Source: Hibiscus mutabilis
Taxonomy: Eukaryota > Streptophyta > Magnoliopsida > Malvales > Malvaceae
NCBI GenBank assembly: GCA_019671005.1
Contig: CM033745.1
Span: 41,275,834 to 41,339,833, forward strand
Reading direction: 5' to 3'
Length of the DNA: 64,000 nt
Positions 46,389-58,398 of the stretch are shown one piece after another. The position numbers were made by a program, and so were the translations under genes. The stretch's first letter is position 1; each line of letters starts with the position of its first letter. A model generated the notes under the pieces. The model was not told where the DNA came from. It ran no database searches and worked only from the letters and a program-made list of their open reading frames with translations.

Positions 46389-48574
46389 GTTTTTAACTGA
46401 GTTTCTTCGAATTTCTTATCAAACTTGTCAAAGTTCATAATTTATCTTATTGAAGTCTTATCAAGGCTTATCGAAGTACTTATCAAAGCTTTCAGAGTTA
46501 TTATCCAATATTATCAGAGCTTACCAAAGTTCTTAACAAATTTCTCACAAGTTTATGTCTTTTAAAGCGTTTGTATTGGATCATTTTTGGTCATAAATAG
46601 CACCGGTTTAAGAATCACTTAGCACAAAGCACAAAACAATGGCTACAGACCGAATTTCTCTTCTCTATCCAACCAACTGTCGCCAATCGCTTTACCATCT
46701 CCTCCGTTACCTCCTATTATCACCAATATATCACACATGTGGGGTCGTCACCCTTAAGCCGTAGCTCGTGGACAGTAGTATTTTGTGACAAAGATGAGCT
46801 AATAGCTTCAGAAGTCTTTAGGGTTCTTAGCTTATATCATATTAAGTTTTGAATTGCTTATTAGAGTCTTATGATAAAGGAATTCATAGTTTGATTCCTA
46901 AGCTTTCAAACAAAGTATATTATTACGTATTAAAATCATATCAAACATAGAAAGGCACATGATACACATGTGATGCAACATTAACAAAGAACTTATCAAA
47001 GATGCTATGCTTGAATGTCCCTCCCCAAATTGCTCTACTTGAGCCTTATACAACCAAATTCATATGCATTCATACTCACACATTTCATATAGCAAAATAT
47101 AAATTCAGGAACCGGAATGACACCGTGTCATTTGAAACAACGTAACTACTCTCACCTCTTATCCCGTTTGGGATACCTGAATCCACAATTACCCCTAGCT
47201 TCCAACTAACTCTTTTCTCCTACTCTTTCATATCATGTCATGCACTTCAAACATAATAACAAGCCATTAAAACCAATTCAATCCATTCAACTTACAAAAC
47301 AGTCCCTAATGAATAGGTATTCTATCATACATGTATAAAACAACCCATGACACACATATATACTTTCATATATGTCCAAGACAGCCAATATACTTTTAAA
47401 TCCATACAAAACAGTCCCAAAAGTAAAAATACATGTACACATGCTCAAACAGTCCCTATACTTTCATGTTTATGCAAATCTGTCTAGCTAAACATGTATA
47501 CACAAAAACACATCAAAACAGTCCATATACTTTTATATTTATGCAAATCTGTCCAGCTAAACATGTATACACAAATACACATAAAAAACAGTCCATATAC
47601 TTTCATATTTCTTCAAATCTGTTCAGCTAAACATGTATACACAAATACACATCAAAACAGTCCATATACTTTCATATTTATGCAAATCTGTCCAGCTAAA
47701 CATGTATACACAAATACACATAAAAAACAGTCTGTATACTTTCATATTTATGCAAATCTGTCTAGCTAAACATGTATACACAAATGCACATAAAAAACAG
47801 TCCATATACTTCCATATTTATTCAAATATGTCCAGCTAAACATGTATACACAAATACACATCAAAACAGTCCATATACTTTCATATTTATGCAAATCTGT
47901 CCAACTAAACATGTATATAGAAATACACATAAAAAACGGTCCAATACTTTCATATTTATGCAAATCTGTCAAGATAAACATGTATACATATGTACCAAAC
48001 AGGTCAGCTTACACATGAATACATTTGTTCATTCAAAACTATCCAATTACATACACATGTATACCAAACAGGGCATTTGCACATATACACATTTTTTATA
48101 CATTAAAAATAGTCTCTCCCAAGTTCATATACATTCAAAACAGCCCTCTAAAGTTTACTTTCATACCAAACTAATCCATTAGCATGCTTATACATTTTAT
48201 TCACCAAAACAATCCACATGCTTTTCTAACATGCCAAAATAGTCCAAATTTCATACATATACTCATACATATTCACCAAGCAATCCACTAACATTTATTT
48301 TAATACAAATCAGTCCTTTAATATACATAATTTCATATATATATATATATACTCACAAAACAGTTTACACCTTGGCATACATAGTCAATTTCATCATAAC
48401 AGCCCTCATGCTTTCATTTATGTTCAAAACAACCCTTAAGCCAATTAAAACTGTCTTCCCCTATTTTAACTCATTAATTCAGCACCTCTAACCTTTTTAA
48501 ATATGCTCTTAAGCTTTCAAAATTGTCTTTATTCTATAAAAACAGTCCCCAAATCTGTTTTCACCAACTATGTG
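46389..48574. repeat. large LTR-like sequence, right part
   Basis: Continues the non-coding sequence interrupted by the solo LTR, with many CTTATCAAAGC-like motifs (46400-46520). It includes the 69-70-bp array (47430-47995) and a tail of diverged CAGTCC-containing relatives of that unit to about 48480. It ends where Ogre-like LTR sequence begins. No gene. Confidence 0.45.
47430..47995. repeat. 69-70-bp tandem array
   Basis: Eight copies of a unit containing AACATGTATACACAAATACA, CAGTCCATATACTTTCATAT and GCAAATCTGTCCAGCTA. Starts at 47491, 47560, 47630, 47699, 47769, 47839, 47908 and 47977, so the spacing alternates between 69 and 70. Open frames on both strands are by-products of the repeat. 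Not CRISPR: there are no spacers and this is plant DNA. Confidence 0.92.
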
Positions 48575-49540
48575 TGTAATACCCGATTTTTACCCGGGCA
48601 CCCTAATATATACATATCATTTTATAAATAAAATCCAAAATAAATATGTAGTAAATGAAGAGTCCAATAAAAAAAATATGTCCAAATGTCCAAAATCCCT
48701 TACACAAAACTCAAAGCCCAATTAAAGCCCAAGCTCTCATTTCTTTTGCTTTTCTCGCCCATTTTATATCAACAAACACAAATACATGATGATTTTAAAT
48801 ATTCCAACAAAAATTTGTGTCCGAAGCGACATGTGGCAGTCCCTGATAGGTTCCTTAGCCTTCACTGGGATCTGTTTTTCTTTGTAACACAACTGCATGA
48901 CATCATCACTATGACATCATCCACGACATCATTAGGTCAACCCCTATAAATAGGGAAGTGAGAGAGTGTCAATCATGAATAATGAGCAATCAAAATCAGA
49001 TATTAAATAATAATAATTAATAAAGGAATAGAGAGAAGATATTACCTCGGGAATACTGAAAGGCGTCGAGCAACTGAAGGGACGCGCCAGGCAGTTGAAG
49101 GGATACCGGAGGAGTCTGTTTGTCATCGAAAAATGAAGCTGGAGTGAAGATCAGAGCTCCGACCACCACATGCGAAGGTATAATTTCTTTTGACCTTTTG
49201 ATTTCCTGTTGTAGAAATGAAAAACATTAGATTTAAAGCAAAATCATAGAGAAAAAATAGATCTAAAAAATAAAAGGGAAATCAGTGGTCTATTTTAGTG
49301 TGCCCAGAGTGTTTTGGGCATTGTGGAGTCGAAAACGCTCGGGTTTGGGTAGATCTAGTTTCTGGGCTGGGGAAGAAGGGATGATTCAGTCAAATTCGAG
49401 CTTAGATTTAGATATAGGAGTTGAAATTGGAAATTTTGGGTTTTTAGGGTTCTGGCCGATGGCCAAAAATTGCCTCACGATGGCCAGAGGAGAACGGTTT
49501 TTGGGGTTTAGGCATGGTGATCGGCTAACACCAGAGTTTG
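48575..49540 (+). repeat. truncated Ogre-like LTR
   Basis: Starts TGTAATACCCGATTTTTACC and matches 55268-56230, then breaks off at GAGTTTG followed by interior sequence (TTTGAAATTAAAGTTC). The last 1.5 kb of the LTR is deleted. A single ORF at 49285-49545 is not kept in the sister LTR. Confidence 0.8.
48898..48953 (+). promoter_or_regulatory. LTR promoter: TGACATCAT boxes and TATA
   Basis: TGACATCAT at 48898 and 48912 and CGACATCAT at 48924 precede CTATAAATAG at 48944-48953. TGACATCA resembles bZIP-type (TGACG/CRE-like) sites. The full LTR has the boxes at 55578, 55592 and 55604, but its TATA is changed to TGTAAATAG at 55626. Confidence 0.5.
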
Positions 49541-51143
49541 TTTGAAATTAAAGTTCTAAGCGTATCCTTTTATACCATAAAAAACAATGAAGTGGACTAG
49601 ATGATTTTAACCAAGTAGAGTTGCTTGAAATTGAAGTTCTAAGCGTAGCCTTCTATACCCTAAAAAACACAATAAGAGTGAGAAAGAAAAAGCGAAGAAA
49701 ATAAGAGAAAAAAGAAAAAGTGAAAAAGAAAGGAAAATGTGAAGAAAAGTGAGAAGAAAAAGAAAAAAAGAAGAAAGGAAAGAAAAAGAAAGAGATAGAA
49801 AGAAAAAAAAGAAAAAAAGAAAGAAAAGAGAAGAAAAAAGAGAAAAAAAATGAAAGAGTGAGGTAATGAACTATTGAATAAATAAGTATCGGAGCATCCT
49901 GATAGAGCTATGGGAGATGTCGACAAAACTAATAAGGAGTTGTACTCCACCTGACCAATACCCAAGCGTCAGAGATGTATCTTTGAAGACATGTGTATAA
50001 TAATATATAATAATAATTAGTAACAATCAGAAGCACACAGATGTAGTTATAGAATTCTATTCTTAGAATGATATTTTTGCACACTGCCAAGAAGTGTATG
50101 CCTTTAATGGAAGAAATCAAGAAGCTAGCCAGTAATGGAATCTTGACACGAGGATTAGTTCAACAATGACAAGAATTGGGGCAAGCTGCTGTACCAACTG
50201 AAGAATCAAAAGGCCAGGATGAATGCTTCCAAGACTGTTTGGAGTTTTGAGAAGTCTGTGTTACCCATGTTTTGCATCATGTGGTTACAATCCACATGGA
50301 CCATTTCTGAAACAATACATGGAAATAATCCTGCTACTCTTATCCCAAAAGTAGTAAAGATCATTTTTAGGGAACATGTCATGTTTGTTGGTCTTCATTT
50401 CAATGGAAGGATGTTTTGAAATTCATAAATATATGAATATCCATTCTTAACCTTGTAGGCCTCTAGATGCCAATTGCAAGATGCAATATTGATTATAGTA
50501 CAAAAAACGATTGGATGTTGTGAAGACGATGAAGTGAGATTTATTTCTAAGTCTACTCTGGTCAGCAAAGCAAGAAAAGGCAAATTACTACACCATTGAT
50601 GATGTTCTATGAAAAGTCTTTGAAATTCATAAACAGTGAAGTGGACTAGACGATTTTGAACAAGTAGAGTTGCTTGAAATTGATGTTCTAAGCGTAGCCT
50701 TCAATACCCTAAAAACACAATAAGAGTGAGAAAGAAAAAGAGAAGAAAATGAGAGAAAAAAGAAAAAAATGAAAAAGAAAGGAAAATATGAAGAAAAGTG
50801 AGAAGAAAAAGAAGAAAGGAAAGAAAAATAAAGAGATGGAAAGAAAAAGAAAGAAAGAAAAATGAGAAAAATGAAAAAATGAAAAAGAAGAAGAAAAGGA
50901 GAGAAGAAAAATGAGAAAAAAGAAAAGAGTGAGGTAATGAACTATTGAATAAATAAGTCTCGGAGCATCCTGATAGAGCTGTGGGGAATGTCGACAAAAC
51001 TAATAAGGAGCTATGCTCCACATGTCCAATACCTAAGCATCAGAGATATATCTTTGAAGACATGTGTATAATAATAATTAGTACCAATCAGAAGCACACA
51101 CATGCACTTATAGAATTCTATTCTTAGAATGATATTTTTGCAC
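49541..51143 (+). repeat. partly duplicated interior with AG-rich tracts
   Basis: A block starting TGAAGTGGACTAGA occurs at 49588 and 50637, each followed by an AG-rich tract (49668-49860, 50713-50932) and a shared end ATATTTTTGCAC (50084, 51143). The first copy jumps at CAC to nucleocapsid-region sequence (CCAAGAAGTGTATGCC, 50086) that also occurs once at 61466 in the next unit. A third, 47-base piece of the block lies at 49541-49587. No coding function remains. Confidence 0.8.
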
Positions 51144-52129
51144 TCTACTTGTTAAACAAGTCCGGAAAGCTTGAACACATTTATGAATGGAAAAAGAATG
51201 AAGAGAACAGAAAAGGAGTTGTTTCAATCTAGATTGAGCAACGCGGTAATCATAGGGTGTGAACTGAGTGATATGGAGGAAATTTCATAACATCAAACAT
51301 CACCACAACATTCATGAGTTATGCTACCGATGGGAGAGTTGAATCTAAGACGCTCTTGCACTTGATATCCAGGGCATCCTATTATTTCTTTCCTTCTTTC
51401 TTTCTTTGTTTATATTAAGACCCTGGTTTTTTCAGATCTTGTAAGGTATCTTTCATTGAAATGCCGATAAACAAATCGATATTTTTTTCAAAACAAAAAG
51501 ATTTCCTTGTATTGCTTCAGAGATAAACTTTAGATTACAAGATCAAGGATGCAAATGATCAATCTGACATGGTAAAGATATGGCTGAGTATGAGACGCTC
51601 ATCTATTCAGAACTTTTTTGTCAGAAAGAGGAATCACCATCAAGGGTCATGGTGAGGGCAATGGCAAGAATACATATATCAGATATTTCAGGGACCTAAA
51701 TCAGGTTTTTATCATGAAGTTTTGGTTGGATTTGAACTTAAAGAATGAACTTGATAAAAAGTTTAGGGACTTGGGGCATTTGTTCACCCTAAAAGATGAA
51801 AGATGAAAGATGAGAAAATTCAACATGGTAAGGCAAGAAATAAAGTGATTAGTGGGGCATCATGGTGCATAAGAGTTCAAATTAGAATAGTCGAGAAGGG
51901 ATACAGAACCTAAAAGAGTCAAATATACTCAAGAAAAAAAGGAGTTCAATTCTAGGGCAAATTTTTTTAGAAAATGAAAATAGCAAGGGCTTAAGACAAA
52001 TCTCGAGAAGATCAAGTTGAACAATATCTGATCAGAACAATCTAAAGAGATCGGAAGAAGGAAATATATCTGATAAGAACAATCTAAAGGGATCAGAAGA
52101 AAGAAAAGGAGTTCAACAACAAAATTCTA
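51144..52129 (+). other. element B1 3' non-coding region
   Basis: Non-coding sequence matching 62479-63449 of the next unit closely in order and spacing. No recognised protein. Confidence 0.55.
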
Positions 52130-52640
52130 GGACAAATCTTTGTCGGAGCATGAAGACATGAAGAGCTTAAGGAAAATCTCAAGAAGATCAAGTAAGAACA
52201 ACCTCAAGAGATGAGGTACCGTTGCAATAGAAGTAGAAAACTCCACGGAGAAGTAAAGTAGATTAAAGTTTATCCAAGTGGTCCTCAGTTGCCACAATTC
52301 ATGTATCATATATAGTTAGGCATCCATAAGATAAGAGCATATTAAAGCATGCATTCAAAGCATTTTTGTACATTTTTGCAGGAATTTACTAGAATTAACA
52401 AAGAATGAGCACAAATTTCTGTCTATAGCTTTAAGATTGGAGAAGTAGATCCAACAATGATTAGCAAAGATTTCAATCACATTTTTGTGAAGCAAAGGCT
52501 TCAATCCGTTTGAAGAGACAGATCTCAATCCATTTGAAGAGGCGGATCTCAGCAAAGATACCAATCCGTTTGCAGAGGTAGATCTCAGCAAAGGTTTCCT
52601 GAGTATCTGTACAAGACAAAAAGTGTAGTGCAACCCTAAA

Positions 52641-53110
52641 GCCTTCGGGTCATCAGTAAGTCCTTTGGGCATGATGTTAAGTCCTTCGGGCCATCACCTT
52701 CGGGAGTGATGTTTGATTGTTTGCACGGGAAATGAAGTTCATTATAATTCTAAATTCTTTGGGTCATCAATAAGTCCTTCAGACATGATGTTATGACCTT
52801 CGGGCCATCGCCTTCGAGAGTGATGTTTGATTGTTTGCACAAGAAAGGACGTGCATCACAATTCTAAACCCTTTGGGTCATCAGTAAGTCCTTCGGGCAT
52901 GATGTTAAGTCTTTCGGGCCATCGCCTTCGGGAGTGATGTCTGATTGTTTGCACAGGAAAGGAAGTGCATCATAATTCTAAGCCCTTCGGGTTATTAGTA
53001 AGTCCTTCGGGCCATCGCCTTTGGGTGTGATGTGGTTGTTTGCACAGGAAAGAAAGTGTATTACAATACTAAATCCTTCGGGTCATTATTAAGTCCTTCG
53101 AGTATGATGT
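52641..53110. repeat. 114-bp satellite, first array
   Basis: Units with CATCAGTAAGTCCTTCGGGC start at 52651, 52765, 52879 and 52993 (exact 114-base spacing), plus a short 91-base unit. Each unit has up to four CCTTCGGG octamers. Confidence 0.9.
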
Positions 53111-53789
53111 TAAGTCCTTTGGGCCGGTACTTTTGAAAATGACGATAACTTTTTGAATGTCGTCGCAGTAAGATAGCGGGGGCATGGTATCATCCAAGAT
53201 ATTAATCTTTTGGGACCCCAGCTTCAAAAAAATAAGAAAAAAGAAAAAGAAGAGAAAGAAAAACAAAAATGGACAAATCTTTGTCGGAGCTTGAAGACAT
53301 GAAAAGCTTAAGGCAAATCTCGAGAAGATCAAGTAAGAACAACCTCAAGAGATGTGGTACCATTGCAACAGAAGCAGAAAAATCTATGGAGAAGCATAGT
53401 AGATTAGAGTTTATCCAAGTGCTCCTCAGTTGCCATAATTCATGTATCATATATAGTTAGGTATCCATAAGATAAGAGCATATTAAAGCATCCATTCAAA
53501 GCATTTTTGTACATTTTTGTATGAATTTACTAGAATCAACAAAGAATGAGAAAAGATTTCAGTCTATAGCTTTAAGATTGGAGAAGTAGATCCAACAATG
53601 ATTAGCAAAGATTTCAGTCACATTTTTGTGAAGCAAAGACTTCAATCCGTTTGAAGAGGCGGATCACAGCAAAGATCTCAATCCATTTGAAGATGAGGAT
53701 CTCAACAAAGATACCAATCCATTTGCAGAGGTAGATCTCAGCAAAGATTTACTGATTATCTGTACAAGACAGAAAGTGCAGTGCAACCC

Positions 53790-54290
53790 TAAAGCCTTCA
53801 GGTCATCAATAAGTCCTTTGGGCATGATGTTAAGCCCTTCGGGTCATCACCTTCAGGAGTAATGTTTGATTGTTTGCACAGGAAAAAAAGCTCATTAGAA
53901 TTCTAAATTCTTTGGGTTATCATTAAGTACTTCAGGCATGATGTTATGTCCTTCGGGCCATCGCCTTCGGGAGTGATGTTTGATTGTTTGCACAGGAAAG
54001 GACGTGCATCACAATTCTAAACCCTTTGGGTCATCAGTAAGCCTTTTGAGCATGATGTTAAGTCCTTCGGGCCATCGCCTTCGGGAGTGATGTTTGATTG
54101 TTTGCACAGGAAATTAAGTGCATCACAATTCTAAACCCTTCGGGTCATTAGTAAGTCTTTTGGGCATGATGTTAAGTCCTTCGGGCCATCACCTTTGGGT
54201 GTGATGTGGCTATTTGCACAGGAAATGAAGTGCATTACAATTCTAAATCCTTCGGGTCATCATTAAGTCCTTTGGGCCAGCACCTTCAAA
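53790..54290. repeat. 114-bp satellite, second array
   Basis: The second copy of the array, carried in the 1.14-kb duplication, with four to five units of about 114-120 bases. Confidence 0.85.
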
Positions 54291-54422
54291 AATGACGATA
54301 ACTTTTTAAATATCGTCGTAGTAAGATAGCGGGGGTATGTCATCATTAAAGATATTAATCTTTTAGGCCCTCAGCTTCAAAAAATAAGAAAAAAGAAATA
54401 GAAGATAAAGAAAAACAAAAAT

Positions 54423-55250
54423 GGTTCAGTTACTAGGATGGAAGCATGAATAAGATCAACTTTGGACTCAAATGAGGAAGATGAACAGTTTAGTAGTTCA
54501 AAAGTTTCAGAGATTCTCATTGAAGCACTTTAAGTCACGTATAATTTCCAAGCATAGAAAGAGATTGATCAACATAGAGAAAGCATCAAGAGATTTGATG
54601 CAAGATTTCAGATTGATAAATCAAGACAACATAGACAGAAAAGCCGTGACTCTAAAGATCTCAGTGCTTGAAACTGAGAATTGAGGATATTTCATACCAC
54701 TTCAATTTGAATTCATATTAATTGACGATATTTCTTTTTGAGGGTTCGATTTTTCCCTATAGGAGGAGGTGAATTGACATTCTTAACAAAGAATACAGAG
54801 TTCCTAATGAGAAGAACTCTCCCTGAACTCCTAATAAGAAGAATTTGCCCAGCAAAGAATATAGTGTTCTTAACGAGAAAAGCTCACCCAGAACTCCTAA
54901 TGAGAAGAGTTCACCCCAGAGTTCCTAATGTGAAGAACTCGCCCGATGAAGATGAAAGAATGAGAGGAGTTCACCCTTTTGAAGAATGAGGAAGTTCCTA
55001 ATGATAAGAGCTTGCTTATTCAATGCCTTTATAGAAAGGTTAACCAGCAAAAGAGTAAGGAATGAAGAATTTCATAAAAATAAGAACACCTTCAAACCTC
55101 AGAAAATGAAGAATTTCAAAGAGCAATGCTACACCATAGAAGGTGAAGAATTTCATAAATTAGAAGAACGGCTTCCAACTTCGGTGGTCAGATGGTTCGG
55201 GTAAAATTTGTGTCTTTCCAGTCATTGCCCAATTCCTGTTCCACAACAAT
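54423..55250 (+). other. region before 3' LTR with GAGTTCCTAATGAGAAG repeats
   Basis: At 54755-54960 four to five copies of a GTTCCTAATGAGAAGAAC-type unit occur, as before the 3' LTR of element A. A short frame reading LMRRVHP comes from the repeat. No gene is called. Confidence 0.65.
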
Positions 55251-55267
55251 GAACAAAGAAGGGCAGC
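55251..55267 (+). other. polypurine tract of B1
   Basis: GAACAAAGAAGGGCAGC directly before the LTR, matching the tract of element A. Confidence 0.75.
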
Positions 55268-57742
55268 TATAATACCTGATTTTTACTCGGGTACCTTAAT
55301 ATATACATATATTTCTATAAATAAAACCCAAAATCAATATGTAGTAAATGAGGAGCCCAATAAATAAAAAATATGTCAAAATTTCCAAAATCCCTTATAC
55401 AAAACTCAAAGCCAAATTAAAGCCCAAACACTTATTTCTTTTGCTTTTCTCGCCCATTCAAATACATGCTGGTTTTAAATATTCCCACCCAAATTTGTGT
55501 CCAAAGGGACACATGACAGTCCTTAATAGGTTCCTTAGCCTTCACTTAGATCAGTGTTTCTTTGTAACACAGCTGCATGACATTATCACTATGACATCGT
55601 CCATGACATCATCAAGTCAACCCCTTGTAAATAGGGAAGTGAGAGAGTGTCAGTAATGAATAGTGAGCAATCAATATTGGATATTAAATAATAATAATTA
55701 ATAAAGGAAGAGAGAGAAGATATTTCCTCAGGAATACTAAAAAGCACCGACCAACTGAAGGGACGCGCCAGGTAGTTGAAGGGCCACTGGAGGAGTCCGT
55801 CTGTCATTGAAAAATAAAGCTAGAGTGCAGATCGAAGATTCGACAACCACATGTGAAGGTATAATTTCTTTTGACCTTTCTATTTCCTGTAGTAAAAATG
55901 AAAAACATTAGATTTAAAGCAAAAGCATAGAGAAAAAACAGATTTAAAAAATAAAAGCGAAATCAGTGGTCTATTTTAGTGTGGCCGAAGTGTCGTCAGA
56001 GAGTTTTGGGTATGGTGGAGTAGAAGAGGCTTGGGTTTGGGTAGATCTAGGTCTTAGGCTGGGGAAAAAGTTAGGATTCAGTACAATCTGGGCTCAGATT
56101 TAGATATAGGAGTTGAAATCATAAATTTTGGGTATTTTAGGGTTTTGGTCGGCGGCCAGAAATCGCCTTATGGTGGCTGGCCAGAAGAGAACAGTCACGA
56201 GGGTTTAGGCGTGGTGATCGGCTAATGTCGAAGTTTGGCCAGAGTGTGGCAGCTTTGGATCTAGGGCGGAGATGGTGGCGGTTGTATGCTAGACTTCACA
56301 TGTTCTTCATCGAAATAAAGAACTGATAAAGAACACATGTAAAAAGGGTGGGTTTTGATCTTTGGTGCAAAGGAAATTTGGGCATTGAGTGTTTTAGTTG
56401 AGAGAGCTTTAGAGAGAAGAGTGAGTTATCGGTTTTAGAGAGAGAGGGTAAAATGGGTTAAGACCGAGTTTGGAGCTGAGTTGGGCCTTATATAGGCAAG
56501 GTAGTGCGACATCGTTTAAGCGTTGGGTTAGAAGGATCCGCGCCTCAACATTCGGGCTGGATCTTAGATCTGTGCCCAAGAGTTTGGATCTTCGCAGATT
56601 TACTTCCCATTTTGTCCTGTGTTACAATTTAGTCCTCTTTAATAAAATCAAAATTGCAAGTTTAATTCTCTTGTAATTTAGTCGTGTTTTAATTTTTTAA
56701 TTCAATTGTCTAAATTTATATGATTGATGCATGTTTTAAATCGGACATGTAGCTTTAATTAGTAGACAATTTAATTACCTAGATTTAATTGTTAATTGTT
56801 AGAACCTTAGTATTTAAGTTCTTTAATAAGAATTCAATAATTAAATTAGGAGAGATAATTGTAGAAAATAAATGAGTATTAAAAGGGAAACTTTGAAGTT
56901 CTAATTTGGATAGTGTTTCATTACAATGAGATGTTATTCAAGGGAGCTTTTAAGTAGAACATTCGATACCCATTTAAACTTAGAAAAAGACAATTAACCT
57001 AGTCAATTTAATTAACGCCTTAATTAGGGCTAGCACTTAAATAATTAGAATCACCAATTAAATTAGGGATATTATTCAATTTAGGGTTTTAATATGATTA
57101 GTGCTCAAGCAATTGGGTAACATCTCATAAATACCCTAAATTTGATAATATTCATAGATTTTTATATAATTTAATTAATTAAAGCCTTTTTAATTTAGAA
57201 CTTAAAATAAACAAGACAATAACCGGTCATGCATTTAAAACCTTTTATGTTAGGATACATTTTTTAATATGAATCGAAGTATCCTAAAGTAACTAGATGT
57301 TTCCAAACTCATATTCGTTTAAACATGTATTTCCTTATAAAAAGATACTTCCATTCGGAATTTAAATCCATGTTAATAAGTATGGTTAAATTAAATTTAA
57401 ATTTGCCAAAATACCATGTGAAATTAAAAAGGTACCGACAACGGGTGTTTGTGGGGGTGCTAAGTCTTCCCCACACGTAACCGACTCATGAACCCTAATT
57501 TCAAAGAAAATGAATCTCTAGTTGTTTTATGGTGTCTGGTCTACCACGTGACCGGTGGCGACTCCAAAAGTATTTTTCAAAGATAAATAAAAGGAAAATC
57601 AATTTTATGGTTAATTAAGTAAAAAACATGATTTAATATAAAAACCATAATTTTCAAGATTAAATAAATAAAGGCAAAACCCAATTTTGCAAAATCAATC
57701 GTCAGGCTATTTTCACACATCAGTTTAAAAATGGTCGCGACA
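55268..57742 (+). repeat. full Ogre-like LTR shared by B1 and B2
   Basis: Starts TATAATACCTG (TG changed to TA) and ends GGTCGCGACA. It is preceded by a polypurine tract and followed by a primer site, so it serves as 3' LTR on one side and 5' LTR on the other. TATA-like box degraded at 55626. Confidence 0.88.
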
Positions 57743-57745
57743 ACT

Positions 57746-57764
57746 TGGCTACTCCGTTGGGGAC
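57746..57764 (+). other. primer binding site, tRNA-Arg type
   Basis: TGGCTACTCCGTTGGGGAC three bases after the LTR. It differs by one base in the core from the site of element A. Confidence 0.75.
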
Positions 57765-58398
57765 ATAGAATTTAGAGTCAGGCCTAATTAATTAATTTCA
57801 TGTGGCATTTTGACATTTTGAACAATAATTTGGATTTAATTTCTCCAATAATTATTGAATGGATTTTTAGAAAGAATAGAGGTAGCTTTTGTGTGTGATA
57901 TATCTGTCATTCATGCATAAGCCTTCTACCCAGTCTTCTCACCCTTAAGTGGGAGCGAGACATGATCCGACGTGAGGCTCTCTACCTCCAAGTTCGGAAT
58001 TTTATATTTCCTCTGGTATACCAACCTGATGTAACATGAGGTTCATGCCTCTGACAGAAGAGACCATATACTCTCGAATCGATGTCTTACTGTCGTAGTA
58101 GACAGTAACGACAATTCAGGAACCCAGAGTCTAGAACAAAACCCACATGCTTTTATTTAGAAGATCACCCCGCTAGAGCCAGATAGGGACTTAGGACAGG
58201 GGGCTGCTGGTTTAAATACTCTTCTCTAGTTATCTTTTTGGCTTATTATTAATTGTTTTTTTTAGTAATTTATTGTTTGCTTAATTAATTTACCATACTA
58301 ACTCGTTTCTTTTGTTTTTGTTTTGGTTTTGCGTTTTTGCACCGTATCTCCATTCTTAGAGGTATTGATTCAAAAATGGTTATCGTTAGAAGACAATC
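57765..58398 (+). other. leader of element B2
   Basis: Non-coding, with CCCTTAAGTGGGAG shared with element A. No start codon with a convincing frame before 58399. Confidence 0.5.

Larger units (their letters stand above)
52130..54422. repeat. 1.14-kb tandem duplication
   Basis: GGACAAATCTTTGTCGGAGC starts at 52130 and again at 53271. Both copies run through the 114-bp satellite to a GCTTCAAAAA...AAACAAAAATGG end. The sense strand of element A has related flanks but no such duplication. Confidence 0.88.
48575..57742 (+). mobile_element. Ogre-like element B1, internally deleted
   Basis: A 966-base LTR fragment (48575-49540) is joined to the 3' half of an Ogre-like interior (49541-55267) and a full LTR (55268-57742). 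The primer site, gag capsid and pol are missing. The LTRs match those of element A on the opposite strand. The interior contains stacked tandem duplications. The right LTR is also the 5' LTR of the next unit. Confidence 0.75.

Noticed and set aside
47430..47995. CRISPR-like regular spacing
   Set aside because: Whole units repeat without unique spacers, the spacing is 69-70 bases of repeat only, and the context is plant retroelement DNA.
47433..48182. Overlapping open frames on both strands in the 69-70-bp array
   Set aside because: The frames arise because the unit has few stops and a length near a multiple of three. The same peptide repeats in different frames and on both strands, so no gene is supported.
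49285..49545. An 86-codon frame in the truncated Ogre-like LTR
   Set aside because: The matching part of the full LTR near 55980-56230 has frame breaks, and the sequence lies in an LTR leader-like region.
49660..51021. Phe/Leu-rich minus-strand frames over the AG-rich tracts, resembling membrane proteins
   Set aside because: They translate AG-rich low complexity on the antisense strand and recur with the duplication (also 62087-62365).
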